DNA of 64,000 nt. Source: Flavobacterium hydatis. GTDB taxonomy: Bacteria; Bacteroidota; Bacteroidia; Flavobacteriales; Flavobacteriaceae. Shown here in pieces: positions 49,210 to 58,438 of the stretch (the first letter of the stretch is position 1; each line of letters opens with the position of its first letter). The stretch spans positions 248,001 through 312,000 of the forward strand of contig NZ_JPRM01000006.1 in assembly GCF_000737695.1 (NCBI RefSeq), read 5' to 3'. The position numbers and the translations under genes are program-made. The notes beneath the pieces are model-generated. The model saw only the letters and a program-made list of their open reading frames with translations. It was not told where the DNA came from and searched no databases.

Positions 49210-50556
49210 TTAAGTTGTTTTTCTTCCGTTTATAGTATCATATAATTCCAATGCATTTCCATCGGTTAATAATGATACATAATGACAAATGTGTAACAAT
49301 CTTTCATACAATCCTTCTTTTTCTAAATGGTGCTTTTCTGGCAACATTTTTAAAATCAAAGCATCATAGTTAGACGCTTTTCCGTCGTATTTATTATTAA
49401 AAGCTGTTATAAATTTATCTAATAATGTTTGGATAATCTGATATCCTACTATTTCTTTTTCGATTACTTCACGACTCTGATAGATATTCTGAACACTAAG
49501 ATTTATAATATCATCCATTTGTGCTTTGTACTGGCTTTTATCCATTAATGCAAACGGAAATTTACCTGCAAGAATAGCTTCTTCATTATCAATAAAAACC
49601 TTAACGGCATCGTTTATCAAACTTCCTATTGCTAATGCACGCAAATAACTAATACGATCTTCTTTGGTAGTAAGCGTTTTATATTTGGCTACGCCAATAT
49701 TATCTTTTACAAGTTTAATCAGATATTCCAGAGCATAATCTTCAGAAACAAGTCCAAGATTTATTCCGTCTTCAAAGTCGATAATTGTATAACAAATATC
49801 ATCTGCCGCTTCAACTAAATAAGCCAGTGGATGTCTTTCGTAACCAATATCATTTCCTGATTTGTTTGGTAACATTCCCATATCTGTAGCAACTTTATTA
49901 AAAAAGTCTTTATCAGTCTGGAAGAAACCATATTTTTTGTCGGCTATATTCTTGGTTGGTTTTTTAGGCAAACTCTCTTTCGGATATTTCATAAAAGCTC
50001 CTAATGTAGCGTACGAAATACGAAGTCCTCCTTCTATTCCCGGACGACTTGCTGTAAGAACCGAAAATCCATTGGCATTACCTTCAAAATCGATTAAATC
50101 CTGCCATTCTTTATCCGATAAATGTTCTTTGTATTGTTGACCGTTTCCTATCGAGAAATATTCTCCAATAGCTTTTTCTCCTGAATGTCCAAATGGTGGA
50201 TTCCCGATATCGTGCGCCAAAGATGCTGCTGCAACAATAGCCCCAAAATCGTTCATGTGGTATCCGTGAACTTCTTTTAAATAAGGATATTTTTCGATGA
50301 TTTTTTTTCCTACCAAACGTCCTAACGAACGTCCTACTACCGAAACTTCTAAACTATGCGTTAATCGGGTATGAACAAAATCTGTTTTAGAAAGCGGAAT
50401 TACCTGTGTTTTATCTTGTAAACTTCTAAAAGCCGCTGAAAATATAATTCGGTCATAATCTACTTCAAATCCTAATCGCGTATCATCTTGTTCTACACGT
50501 AATCTTTTGCTCGTATCGCCTTGGCGTTTTAGTGATAAAAGTTGTTCCCAGTTCAT
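49210..50556 (-). CDS. dgt: Deoxyguanosinetriphosphate triphosphohydrolase (dGTPase)
   Basis: An HD-superfamily enzyme of 448 residues that cleaves dGTP to deoxyguanosine and triphosphate. The metal ligands appear in TRLTHSLEVS (first His near residue 65) and LAHDIGNPPFGHSGEKA (the HD pair near 115), with a later Asp near EAADDICYTIID. Length fits the dGTPase type 2 family. It helps balance dNTP pools; some relatives also defend against phage, but nothing in this context points to defence. A TAATTTTG box on the minus strand lies at 50613-50606. Confidence 0.94.
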   Translation of the reverse strand: MNWEQLLSLKRQGDTSKRLRVEQDDTRLGFEVDYDRIIFSAAFRSLQDKTQVIPLSKTDFVHTRLTHSLEVSVVGRSLGRLVGKKIIEKYPYLKEVHGYHMNDFGAIVAAASLAHDIGNPPFGHSGEKAIGEYFSIGNGQQYKEHLSDKEWQDLIDFEGNANGFSVLTASRPGIEGGLRISYATLGAFMKYPKESLPKKPTKNIADKKYGFFQTDKDFFNKVATDMGMLPNKSGNDIGYERHPLAYLVEAADDICYTIIDFEDGINLGLVSEDYALEYLIKLVKDNIGVAKYKTLTTKEDRISYLRALAIGSLINDAVKVFIDNEEAILAGKFPFALMDKSQYKAQMDDIINLSVQNIYQSREVIEKEIVGYQIIQTLLDKFITAFNNKYDGKASNYDALILKMLPEKHHLEKEGLYERLLHICHYVSLLTDGNALELYDTINGRKTT

Positions 50557-50605
50557 TTTAATTGTTGATTTCTGATTTTAGATTTTAGATTGGCATCTAA
50601 AACGC

Positions 50606-50613
50606 CAAAATTA
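50606..50613 (-). promoter_or_regulatory. -7 box of dgt
   Basis: TAATTTTG on the minus strand, 49 bases before the dgt start. The stretch between also contains the repeated word GATTTTAGATTTTAGATT. Confidence 0.45.
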
Positions 50614-50644
50614 CATTTTATTTTAGGATAATGTTGAATAAAAA

Positions 50645-50745
50645 CATACCACAGATTAATTTGATTTAAAAGATTAAATCTTTTGTTTGCCACGAATTTT
50701 ACAAATTTTCACAAATTAATTTAAGCCCAATGATTTGTGTTAATT
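50645..50745. repeat. CCACAGATTAAT/GCCACGAATTTTAC intergenic repeats
   Basis: Contains ACCACAGATTAATTTGATT, then TTTGCCACGAATTTTACAAA and TTCACAAATTAATTTAAGCC, words shared with the repeats at 21.7 kb. A related piece, AATCTATGTAATCTGTGGCA, lies at 51073-51092 in the opposite sense. Non-coding. Confidence 0.6.
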
Positions 50746-50825
50746 AGAGAAATTGCTTCGTCTGTTCGTTATTGCTCGGGTTGTGGCAAAAAATCTAAGC
50801 ATTACTCTTAAACTAAGCTTATTTT

Positions 50826-50911
50826 TTGGGCGTGACCACAAGGGTCAGGCTTTCGGCTATATCTTTTATTCCGTTCCTCTTCATAAAAGGATGCCGCCTC
50901 TATCCCTCACG
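50826..50911 (+). repeat. GGGCGTGACC...CCCTCACGC dispersed repeat
   Basis: TTGGGCGTGACCACAAGGGT, CAGGCTTTCGGCTATATCTT and AAAAGGATGCCGCCTCTATC, then CCTCACGC, form a GC-rich island in AT-rich DNA. From memory, very similar GGGCG...GGCTATCCGCT...AAAGGATGCCGCTGCTATCCCTCACGC sequences are scattered through Bacteroidota genomes, often mistaken for small genes. Open frames across it are not credible genes. Confidence 0.6.
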
Positions 50912-51099
50912 CAAAGTCGCCAAGCCGCCAAGCTTACGTCTAAAATCTTTGCGCTTTTGCATCTTTGCGAGAAAACAATTAACCATAATTAGCTCAAAAA
51001 GACCTAACTTAATGACATTGAGCTAAAGCAGGAGGCAATTCAGATTATCGATTTAATAAAAAAATCATTCTAATCTATGTAATCTGTGGCAAAAAAATA

Positions 51100-51561
51100 T
51101 TAAAACTCCAGCGCTGTACTATGTTTAATTTCGCCCATTACAAAAATACTATTTGTATTCCCTATGTTTTCGATGGTAGATAATTTATTCATTACAAAAT
51201 CCTGATAACTCGTCATATCCTGAACAAGGATTTTTAGCATAAAATCATAATCGCCAGCAATGTTATAACACTCTATAATTTCGGGAAGCGCAACAATATC
51301 TTTTACAAAATTGCTTCCTACGTTTTTTGCATGTTCTTTTAATCGAACGTTACAAAAAACGGTCATACCACAATTCATCTTTTTCTTGTCTAGCAAAGCA
51401 ACATATTTGGTAATATATCCGTCTCGTTCTAATCTTTTTATACGCTCATAAACAGGCGTAACAGTCAGGAATAATTTGCTTGCCAGGTCTTTTGTATTGA
51501 TATTTGAGTTTTCCTGAAGGTGTCTTAAGATCTCTAAATCGGTTTTATCTAAATTTTCCAT
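51100..51561 (-). CDS. Lrp/AsnC family transcriptional regulator
   Basis: A protein of 153 residues. An N-terminal winged helix-turn-helix (about 5-50: KTDLEILRHLQENSNINTKD, then LASKLFLTVTPVYERIKRLE) is followed by a C-terminal RAM/AsnC ligand domain (about 68-145) with the DYDFMLKILVQDM strand. Lrp-type proteins form octamers and respond to amino acids. It is divergent from metE, with 156 bases between the two starts, so control of methionine synthesis is a good guess. No ligand evidence is in the sequence. Confidence 0.92.
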   Translation of the reverse strand: MENLDKTDLEILRHLQENSNINTKDLASKLFLTVTPVYERIKRLERDGYITKYVALLDKKKMNCGMTVFCNVRLKEHAKNVGSNFVKDIVALPEIIECYNIAGDYDFMLKILVQDMTSYQDFVMNKLSTIENIGNTNSIFVMGEIKHSTALEF

Positions 51562-51657
51562 AGTAATTTTTACGGCTAGAGTTCACTTAAGAAGATTAAA
51601 TCAGTATTATAATCTTCAAAAATGAACTAATTAAAGTTTATTTACTCAAATAAAAGC

Positions 51658-51685
51658 CAAATATAAGTTTTAAAATCCAATGCAA
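51658..51685 (-). promoter_or_regulatory. Putative promoter of the Lrp gene
   Basis: On the minus strand TTG at 51685-51683 and TATATTTG at 51665-51658, 17 bases apart. It overlaps the region that must hold the metE promoter. Confidence 0.5.
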
Positions 51686-51712
51686 TAAATTTGTTCAGTA
51701 AAAAATACTGAA
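51686..51712 (+). promoter_or_regulatory. metE -7 box and adjacent palindrome (candidate Lrp operator)
   Basis: TAAATTTG at 51686-51693 is immediately followed by TTCAGTA-AAAAA-TACTGAA (51694-51712), a perfect 7-bp inverted repeat. The metE ATG is five bases further on. It covers the expected transcription start and could be an operator for the divergent Lrp regulator or an mRNA hairpin at the start codon. Confidence 0.5.
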
Positions 51713-51717
51713 ACAAA

Positions 51718-54039
51718 ATGAAAACAAATAATTTAGGTTATCCACGAATTGGCAGCAACAGGGAGTTAAAAAAAGCTAGTGAATTATACTGGGCTGGACA
51801 ACTTTCGGCAGAAGACCTTCTGGCTGTCGGAAAGAACATCCGTAAAGAAAACTGGCAATTACAAGCCGAATCTGGTATCGATTTAATTCCGTCGAATGAT
51901 TTCTCATTTTACGATCAGGTTCTGGATTTAACATTGACTTTGGGAGCAATTCCTGAGCGTTACAATGATTTTGCAAGAACTAACTCTTCTATCGATTTGT
52001 ATTTTGCAATGGCAAGAGGTTCGCAAAAAAACGGACAAGATGTTGTGGCAATGGAAATGACTAAATGGTTTGATACTAATTACCATTACATTGTTCCTGA
52101 ATTTACAAAAAACCAAAAATTTACTCTGTTTTCAGAAAAGGTAATCAATGAGTTCAAAGAAGCAAATGATTTAGGTATTGCTACAAAACCTGTACTTATT
52201 GGACCAATCTCTTACTTACTTTTAGGAAAGGAAAAAGAAGAAGGTTTTCACCGAATTGACCTTATCGAAGCTTTACTTCCTGTATATTTTGAAATTTTTG
52301 AAAAGCTAGAAGCCGAAAAAGCAACTTATATTCAATTAGACGAACCTTTCCTGGCTTTGAATCTAACGGATAAGGAAAGAAACGTTTTCACGAAAGTGTA
52401 TACCGAAATCAACAACCGTTTCCCGAATATTAAAATCATTCTTGCTAATTACTTTGATTGCTTTGGCGAAAACTTAGCTACAGCATTGGCTTTGCCAGTC
52501 GATACTTTACATTTAGATTTAGTTCGTTGTCCGTTACAATTAGATGATATTTTAGAATCTAATCAGTTATCACCAAACGTAAACCTTTCTCTAGGTTTAG
52601 TAGATGGAAGAAATATCTGGAAAAATGACTTTAAAAATTCATTGGCAATTATCGAAAAAGCAACTAAGGCTCTTGGCGAAAGTAGAATTTTAATCGCTCC
52701 TTCTTGTTCTTTAATTCATAGTCCTTGCGATTTAGAATTAGAAACGAACAACCAAACGCTTACTCCAGAAATTAAACAATGGTTGGCTTTTGCTAAACAA
52801 AAAATTCAAGAAGTTGTTTTATTAAAACAGTTTGCATCAAAAGAAATAGATACAGAAACCTCTATTCGCTTTGCAGAAAATGCTTTGGCTAACGAAAACA
52901 GAAAAACATCAAAATTAATCCATAACGAATCGGTTAAAAATCGTGTAGCGAGCATTACTTCTGGCGATGATCAGCGTAAAAACACTTTTGCTATCCGACG
53001 CAAAAAACAAATCGAGGCTTTAAATCTTCCTTTGTTCCCAACAACAACAATTGGCTCTTTCCCACAAACTCCCGAAGTAAGAAGCTGGAGAGCTAAGTTT
53101 AAAAAAGGTGAATTAACGCAACAACAATACGACGATTTAATTAAGAAAGAAACAGAAGATACGATTCGTTTTCAGGAAGAAACTGGTATCGATGTTCTTG
53201 TTCATGGAGAATTTGAGCGTAATGATATGGTGGAATATTTTGGCGAACAATTAGCTGGTTTTACTTTTACAAAAAATGGTTGGGTACAAAGTTATGGTAG
53301 CCGTTGTGTAAAGCCTCCTGTAATTTATGGTGATGTTTCGAGACCTAAACCTATGACTGTAAAATGGTCTGAATATGCGCAATCGCTAACTCCTAAATGG
53401 GTAAAAGGAATGCTAACTGGTCCTGTAACTATTTTGCAATGGTCATTTGTGCGTAACGATCAGCCACGTTCACAAACCTGTACTCAAATTGCATTGGCAA
53501 TACGAGATGAGGTGGTAGATTTAGAAAATGCAGGAATTAAAATTATCCAAATTGATGAGCCTGCTATTCGCGAAGGATTACCATTGCGCAAAGAAGAATG
53601 GGCAACTTATCTTGATTGGGCTGTAAAAGCATTCCGTATTTCGGCAAGTGGCGTAAAAGATGATACTCAAATTCATACCCATATGTGCTATAGTGAGTTT
53701 AACGATATTATCCAGAATATTGCCGATATGGATGCCGACGTTATTACGATTGAATGTTCGCGTTCGCAAATGGAATTACTAGATGCTTTTGCCGATTTTA
53801 AATATCCTAACGAAATAGGACCTGGAGTTTATGATATTCACTCTCCTCGTGTTCCTTCTAGCCAGGAAATGGTTAAACTATTAGAAAAAGCTTCGGCTGT
53901 AATTCCTGTAGATCAGTTATGGGTAAATCCTGATTGTGGTTTAAAAACACGCCATTGGGATGAAACGAAAAAAGCTCTTATCGAAATGGTTGCCGCAGCT
54001 CAGGAAATGAGAGCGGCTGTAGAAAATCCCGTGAGTTAA
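51718..54039 (+). CDS. metE: Cobalamin-independent methionine synthase
   Basis: A cytoplasmic enzyme of 773 residues that transfers a methyl group from methyltetrahydrofolate triglutamate to homocysteine. Two related (beta-alpha)8 barrels are present; the N-terminal one begins MKTNNLGYPRIGSNRELKKA. The C-terminal barrel carries the entry motif TTTIGSFPQTPEVRSWRAKF and the zinc ligands in HTHMCYSEF (His and Cys near 648) and NPDCGLKTR (Cys near 742). Length is standard. It is divergent from an Lrp regulator. No SAM or cobalamin riboswitch fits in the very short 5' leader. Confidence 0.97.
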   Translation: MKTNNLGYPRIGSNRELKKASELYWAGQLSAEDLLAVGKNIRKENWQLQAESGIDLIPSNDFSFYDQVLDLTLTLGAIPERYNDFARTNSSIDLYFAMARGSQKNGQDVVAMEMTKWFDTNYHYIVPEFTKNQKFTLFSEKVINEFKEANDLGIATKPVLIGPISYLLLGKEKEEGFHRIDLIEALLPVYFEIFEKLEAEKATYIQLDEPFLALNLTDKERNVFTKVYTEINNRFPNIKIILANYFDCFGENLATALALPVDTLHLDLVRCPLQLDDILESNQLSPNVNLSLGLVDGRNIWKNDFKNSLAIIEKATKALGESRILIAPSCSLIHSPCDLELETNNQTLTPEIKQWLAFAKQKIQEVVLLKQFASKEIDTETSIRFAENALANENRKTSKLIHNESVKNRVASITSGDDQRKNTFAIRRKKQIEALNLPLFPTTTIGSFPQTPEVRSWRAKFKKGELTQQQYDDLIKKETEDTIRFQEETGIDVLVHGEFERNDMVEYFGEQLAGFTFTKNGWVQSYGSRCVKPPVIYGDVSRPKPMTVKWSEYAQSLTPKWVKGMLTGPVTILQWSFVRNDQPRSQTCTQIALAIRDEVVDLENAGIKIIQIDEPAIREGLPLRKEEWATYLDWAVKAFRISASGVKDDTQIHTHMCYSEFNDIIQNIADMDADVITIECSRSQMELLDAFADFKYPNEIGPGVYDIHSPRVPSSQEMVKLLEKASAVIPVDQLWVNPDCGLKTRHWDETKKALIEMVAAAQEMRAAVENPVS

Positions 54040-54178
54040 TAATTTTTATTTTAAATCTATTTTTTGTTATGTATGTCAACTAGTGGAGTCGAAATTCTTG
54101 TAGTTATGATTGTTTTCGATTTCACTTTAGTTGATGTTAAAATTGATTTATTTTAATTTTATATAGGTTTCAAAAACA

Positions 54179-54212
54179 AAAAACCATCCCGTTTAGGCGG
54201 GATGGTTTTTTA
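54179..54212. terminator. Bidirectional terminator
   Basis: AAAACCATCCCG, loop TTTAGG, then CGGGATGGTTTTTT. It lies between the convergent metE and T9SS-protein genes and is closest to the end of the latter. Confidence 0.85.
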
Positions 54213-54230
54213 ACTTTATAAAAACAATAA

Positions 54231-56429
54231 TTAATACACTACTTTCTTAATCTCGACTTTGTTATTGTCTAAAACCACTTTTACAACCAAAACCTGATTA
54301 CTAGATCTTAAGTTATTGATAACTAAATTAGGATTTGAGACTGCATCTTTATTATAGATTAAATTTCCTGATATATCATAAACCAATACCTGATTGATAT
54401 TTCTATCCGAAGAATCTATATTCAATACCTTATTTATGCTATTTACGGAAACATTATTTTCTGCCGATTCTAAATTTGCTGTATCTGCTTGAATACCATT
54501 TTGAGAAAAAGATTCTTTTGAACTTGCTACTTGACGAGAAGTACACTCATTAGTAATTACAATTGACACAAGATCAAATCCCTCACAAGAAGGATCCCCA
54601 ACAAGACGTATTTCCCCTCTATAAGTTCCTGCTGGAACATTTGCTGGTATTTCAATTGTCTCTATAAAACCACCAGTTCCTGTAAACACATAAGAGGTAA
54701 TGCCTTGATCTGCTAATCCTGCAGTATTTGCTGCGGCATTCCAATTAATGTAATACCCTGTAGGGCTACCTGTCATTCCAGAATATTCTAATGTTGTATT
54801 TTGAGAATTAGAACTTGAACAAACTGATGTAATAGTAGTAACATCAATTGTAGGAGCTAAAGTTACAATCATAGTAAAAGTTGTACCAGAACTTACATTG
54901 CCACCTGCATCTTTTACGGTGACTGTTGCTGTGTAAGTTCCAGCAGCAATATTGAAAGGAACATCAATAAATATTTCATCTAATTGGTTATCGACTACAT
55001 TATCAAAAATGCTTGAAGAAAAAGAATCCCAAACAATACTATACGTAGTAGGATTACCAGTAGTAGTATAACCCAATTCTATTATTTCGTCAATATTGGT
55101 ATTAAAACAATAATTTGCCACGTTATTTTTTAATGTTATCGTTGGAGCCGTATTTACTGTAATAGTTATTGGTTCAGAATTGACTACATCACAGAAAGGT
55201 CCATTCTGAACAACTACTCTAAATTTAGTAGTCTGTGTTAAATTACCTGTATTATAGGTTGTATTTGCATTAGCAATATCTGTCCATGTAGTAAACGGAC
55301 TTATTGCAGATTGCCATTTAAAAACTGAGCCCGTCTGTCCTGATAAATCTAAAGAAGCACTTGGGAAGCCCAGAATTTGTATGCTAGTTATTGTTCCTCC
55401 CACTGTTGCCGCAAATACAGTTACTGTAGCGGTATTATTTGCTGAAATAATAGACGAACAAGCCTCTGAAGTAAGTTTAGTAATGGTGATAGTACTAGAG
55501 CCTACAGTAGTAAGCCCTGTTGCAAAAAAATATCCTGTACCTGCTGTACTAACAGTTAAATTTGCTGTTAATCCTGTTGCGCTAGGACTGCTTCTGTTGT
55601 AAGTCACAACATAATTACCAACAGGCAAAGATGAAGTACTACCATTTACATATACTGTGGCTGTTGATCCGTAAGAAGAACAAATACCAGTAGTTGCAGC
55701 GCTTGATAAACTATAAGTAGGACAAGAGTAAGAAATAATCACTTGTCCAGCTGCACCAGCTCCGCCAATTTGTGGAGTTCCTAATGCAGAATTTATAGCA
55801 CCACTACCACCACCTCCGGGAGATGAACCTGCGTTTCCGGGTGCATTACCCAAAATTAAACTTGAGAGACCTGCTCCGCCAGCACCACCAAAATTTGCTC
55901 CGGTACCACCAGCACCAGAAGATAGTAATAAGGATAAAAGTGCCGCTGAATTCCCGATAATTCCAGGAAAACCATCTAAACGAACAACTCCTGCAGAAGC
56001 AGCTGCACTACCGCCTGCTCCTCCTGCAGGTGTGCCTCCTGCATTATTTGCAGCTCCGCCTGAACCGCCTGCTGCCAGAATAGAAGTTTCATATCCTACT
56101 ATGGTAGAATTCCCTCCCGCTGTGCCATTAGCCCCACCAGTTCCTAATGTCTGACCTGCAACAACAATATTTAGAGCTGCACTAGGCGCAACCGAAATAG
56201 TATTACTTGCATAAGCGCCACCCCCGCCGCCGGCACCCCCTCTACCAAAAAGTAATCCGGCACCACTGGCGCCACCACCAGATCCGCCGCCGCCCCAAGC
56301 TTGAACCGAAAGACTTGTAACACCTGCAGGAACAAAAAAGAGGTTACTACTATTAAATGTTTGGGTCGTAGATTGCGACCAAGAGTAAACGCTAATAAAT
56401 CCGAACAAAAAAGATAATTTTAGTTTCAT
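54231..56429 (-). CDS. Glycine-rich surface protein with T9SS C-terminal sorting domain
   Basis: A protein of 732 residues with a signal peptide (MKLKLSFLFGFISVYSWSQ). A glycine-rich region follows at about 45-230, with runs such as GGGGSGGGASGAG and GRGGAGGGGGAYASN, then repeated Ig-like/PKD-like domains with CPTY, CSSY and CEGF cysteine segments. The last 75 residues (from NVSVNSINKVLNI, with VLVYDISGNLIYN and ending VEIKKVVY) fit the type A sorting signal of the type IX secretion system. The protein should be exported and attached to the cell surface. An adhesin or matrix role is inference from composition. Confidence 0.85.
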   Translation of the reverse strand: MKLKLSFLFGFISVYSWSQSTTQTFNSSNLFFVPAGVTSLSVQAWGGGGSGGGASGAGLLFGRGGAGGGGGAYASNTISVAPSAALNIVVAGQTLGTGGANGTAGGNSTIVGYETSILAAGGSGGAANNAGGTPAGGAGGSAAASAGVVRLDGFPGIIGNSAALLSLLLSSGAGGTGANFGGAGGAGLSSLILGNAPGNAGSSPGGGGSGAINSALGTPQIGGAGAAGQVIISYSCPTYSLSSAATTGICSSYGSTATVYVNGSTSSLPVGNYVVTYNRSSPSATGLTANLTVSTAGTGYFFATGLTTVGSSTITITKLTSEACSSIISANNTATVTVFAATVGGTITSIQILGFPSASLDLSGQTGSVFKWQSAISPFTTWTDIANANTTYNTGNLTQTTKFRVVVQNGPFCDVVNSEPITITVNTAPTITLKNNVANYCFNTNIDEIIELGYTTTGNPTTYSIVWDSFSSSIFDNVVDNQLDEIFIDVPFNIAAGTYTATVTVKDAGGNVSSGTTFTMIVTLAPTIDVTTITSVCSSSNSQNTTLEYSGMTGSPTGYYINWNAAANTAGLADQGITSYVFTGTGGFIETIEIPANVPAGTYRGEIRLVGDPSCEGFDLVSIVITNECTSRQVASSKESFSQNGIQADTANLESAENNVSVNSINKVLNIDSSDRNINQVLVYDISGNLIYNKDAVSNPNLVINNLRSSNQVLVVKVVLDNNKVEIKKVVY

Positions 56430-56965
56430 AATAATTAATTTAAAGATGAAAAAATCAGTTAACTCTTAAAAAAATATTGCACTAAAAAATATAGAAAGGA
56501 GAATAGTAAAACTAGATCAGCAGATAATTTCACTTAAGAAACAAAAAAAACAACTTACTGATTAACAGGTTTTTACGTGGTTGTAAATAAAATTAACAAA
56601 TAAAAACTTAAAAACTATTATCATTAATACATATAATCATGTAGTATGACGAATAAAAAATCATTCTCATCAAGTATTTAACACATTATATACCAATAGC
56701 TTACATTTAAGACTTTCGCCAAAACAGAAATAATTGATTATCAGTTATTTAAATGAAAAATATTTATAAAATTCACCTATAATAGAAAAGATTCGTGTAA
56801 TTTTATAGAAGCGAATCATAAGATGCTCCCTTCCTAATATCTAATCATCAGATATTTAAATACCACACATTTTACCTTTTACAATATTTTCATATTGAAC
56901 TATTAATCAAGCTTAAGAAATGAGGGAAATACTCTCAAATCTATAAACGTATAACTCTATAAAAA
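56430..56965. other. Intergenic region without a recognisable gene
   Basis: About 535 AT-rich bases between the divergent surface-protein gene and the acyl carrier protein gene. No frame, RNA gene or clear hairpin was seen. Its length suggests regulatory sequence for both sides. Confidence 0.5.
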
Positions 56966-57193
56966 ATGAAAGAATTATTATTATTAAAAATAAATGAAGT
57001 GTTGACTGGAAAAAACCTACCTATTGTAACAAGTATTAATCATGATACAACATTGCGTGATGGTTTAGGATTAGATTCTATTGATTTAGCTGAGTTAACA
57101 GTACGTATTGAAGAAGAAACCGATATTGATATATTCTCAAATGGCATTATTACTACTGTAGGAGAAATTTTGGATGTACTCGAGAATAAATAA
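56966..57193 (+). CDS. Acyl carrier protein
   Basis: A protein of 75 residues with the four-helix ACP pattern. The phosphopantetheine attachment serine is in LGLDSIDLAELTVRIEEET (Ser at about residue 36). It is acidic, as expected. It is not the housekeeping acpP, which normally sits with fabF; here it leads a three-gene cluster with an AMP-dependent ligase (12 bases on) and an SDR. That suggests a dedicated carrier for one acyl group. Confidence 0.92.
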   Translation: MKELLLLKINEVLTGKNLPIVTSINHDTTLRDGLGLDSIDLAELTVRIEEETDIDIFSNGIITTVGEILDVLENK

Positions 57194-57205
57194 ACCCAAA
57201 TTGCT

Positions 57206-58438
57206 ATGTTTTATATTAACGAAAAAGAGGCAATATTCTTTAGTTATGAGGATCTTGTCAGTCATTTAAACGAATTCAAAAGTGTTGTTACAAATCCTTA
57301 CAAAACAACTACTTTGGATTTATTCCTGAATTTAATCAAAGCCTTGATTCATAACAAAGATGTAACCTTGCTGGATCAGGACTTTACAGATTCTGAGATA
57401 GTCTCACTTGTTGGTGAAAAATATACTGAGAATATCGCCCATGTAGAAGGCTTGGGACTAGATTATTTTAACTCCTATTTGAAGTTAATAACGGAATCGA
57501 AAAGTCTAATTACTATTTATACTTCTGGTACAACGGGGCTTCCTAAAAAAGTAGTCCATACTGTAAGTTCACTAAGTAGAGAAATTAAAACTGGGACAAA
57601 GTTCGACGCATCAATCTGGGGTTTGACTTTTAATCCTAGTCATATGGCAGGTTTACAAGTTTTTTTTCAGGCATTATTTAACGGCAACACTTTGGTTGAC
57701 TTATCTAATATGAATAGCGCAACCATTAATCAATTGATTTTAAAACATGAAATATCTCATATTTCTGCAACACCTACATTTTATAGATTATTAAACAGCA
57801 AAGACATTGTTTTTAATAATGTAAAGTCTGTTACTTTAGGAGGCGAAAAATCGGATGATACGCTATATAACATCGTTAAAAGAATGTTTCCTTTTGCGAA
57901 AATTAAAAACATTTACGCTTCAACCGAAGCAGGAGCATTATTAAGTTCTGAAGATGATTTTTTTTATATTCCAGAGCGATTGAAAAGTAAAATTGTTGTT
58001 ATCGAAAATGTACTCTACATTCATGAATCTTTATTAGGCCAAATGCCAAATCGCCTGATAGAAAATGGCTGGTATTGCAGTGGCGATGTTATTGAATGGA
58101 AATCTGATTCAGATTATTATTTTAAATTGATTGGTAAATCTAATGAAATGATAAATGTTGGTGGATACAAAGTAAATCCACACGAAGTAGAATCTGAACT
58201 AAGAAGTATCGACGGGATTGATAATGTTTTTGTGTTTGGGAAAGCTAATTCTGTAATAGGAAATCTTATCTGTGCAGAGATTGTTTTAGAAAAAGGTGCT
58301 GAAATAGAGGAAACAAAGATTAAAGATATTTTAAGGATGAAACTACAACAATTTAAAATTCCGCGTAGAATCTTTTTTGTCGATAAATTAAATTTAAACA
58401 GAACAGGAAAAATAAGCCGAGTAAATGCTACAAGATAA
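57206..58438 (+). CDS. AMP-dependent acyl ligase (ANL superfamily)
   Basis: A protein of 410 residues, shorter than the usual 500 or more. It retains the core motifs: the P-loop TIYTSGTTGLPKKV (about residue 100), IYASTEAGAL, WYCSGDVIEW, and KSNEMINVGGYKVNPHEVES before the small C-terminal domain. The catalytic lysine is in NRTGKISR at the very end. The shortened N-terminus resembles MenE-like members. With an ACP gene directly upstream and an SDR overlapping downstream, it probably activates an acid and loads it on that ACP. The substrate is not evident. Confidence 0.88.
   Translation: MFYINEKEAIFFSYEDLVSHLNEFKSVVTNPYKTTTLDLFLNLIKALIHNKDVTLLDQDFTDSEIVSLVGEKYTENIAHVEGLGLDYFNSYLKLITESKSLITIYTSGTTGLPKKVVHTVSSLSREIKTGTKFDASIWGLTFNPSHMAGLQVFFQALFNGNTLVDLSNMNSATINQLILKHEISHISATPTFYRLLNSKDIVFNNVKSVTLGGEKSDDTLYNIVKRMFPFAKIKNIYASTEAGALLSSEDDFFYIPERLKSKIVVIENVLYIHESLLGQMPNRLIENGWYCSGDVIEWKSDSDYYFKLIGKSNEMINVGGYKVNPHEVESELRSIDGIDNVFVFGKANSVIGNLICAEIVLEKGAEIEETKIKDILRMKLQQFKIPRRIFFVDKLNLNRTGKISRVNATR

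Noticed and set aside
49210..50556. dGTPase as part of an antiphage defence island
   Set aside because: The neighbours (DUF3078 protein, Lrp, metE) are housekeeping and no defence genes are nearby; ordinary nucleotide pool control is simpler.
50753..51026. Two overlapping plus-strand frames of 66-79 codons
   Set aside because: They run through the dispersed GC-rich repeat and the CGCAAAG words; such frames are common false genes at these repeats.
51586..51717. Possible SAM or cobalamin riboswitch upstream of metE
   Set aside because: The spacer is short and AT-rich, the -7 box is only 25 bases before the ATG, and no riboswitch core is present; only a small palindrome is seen.
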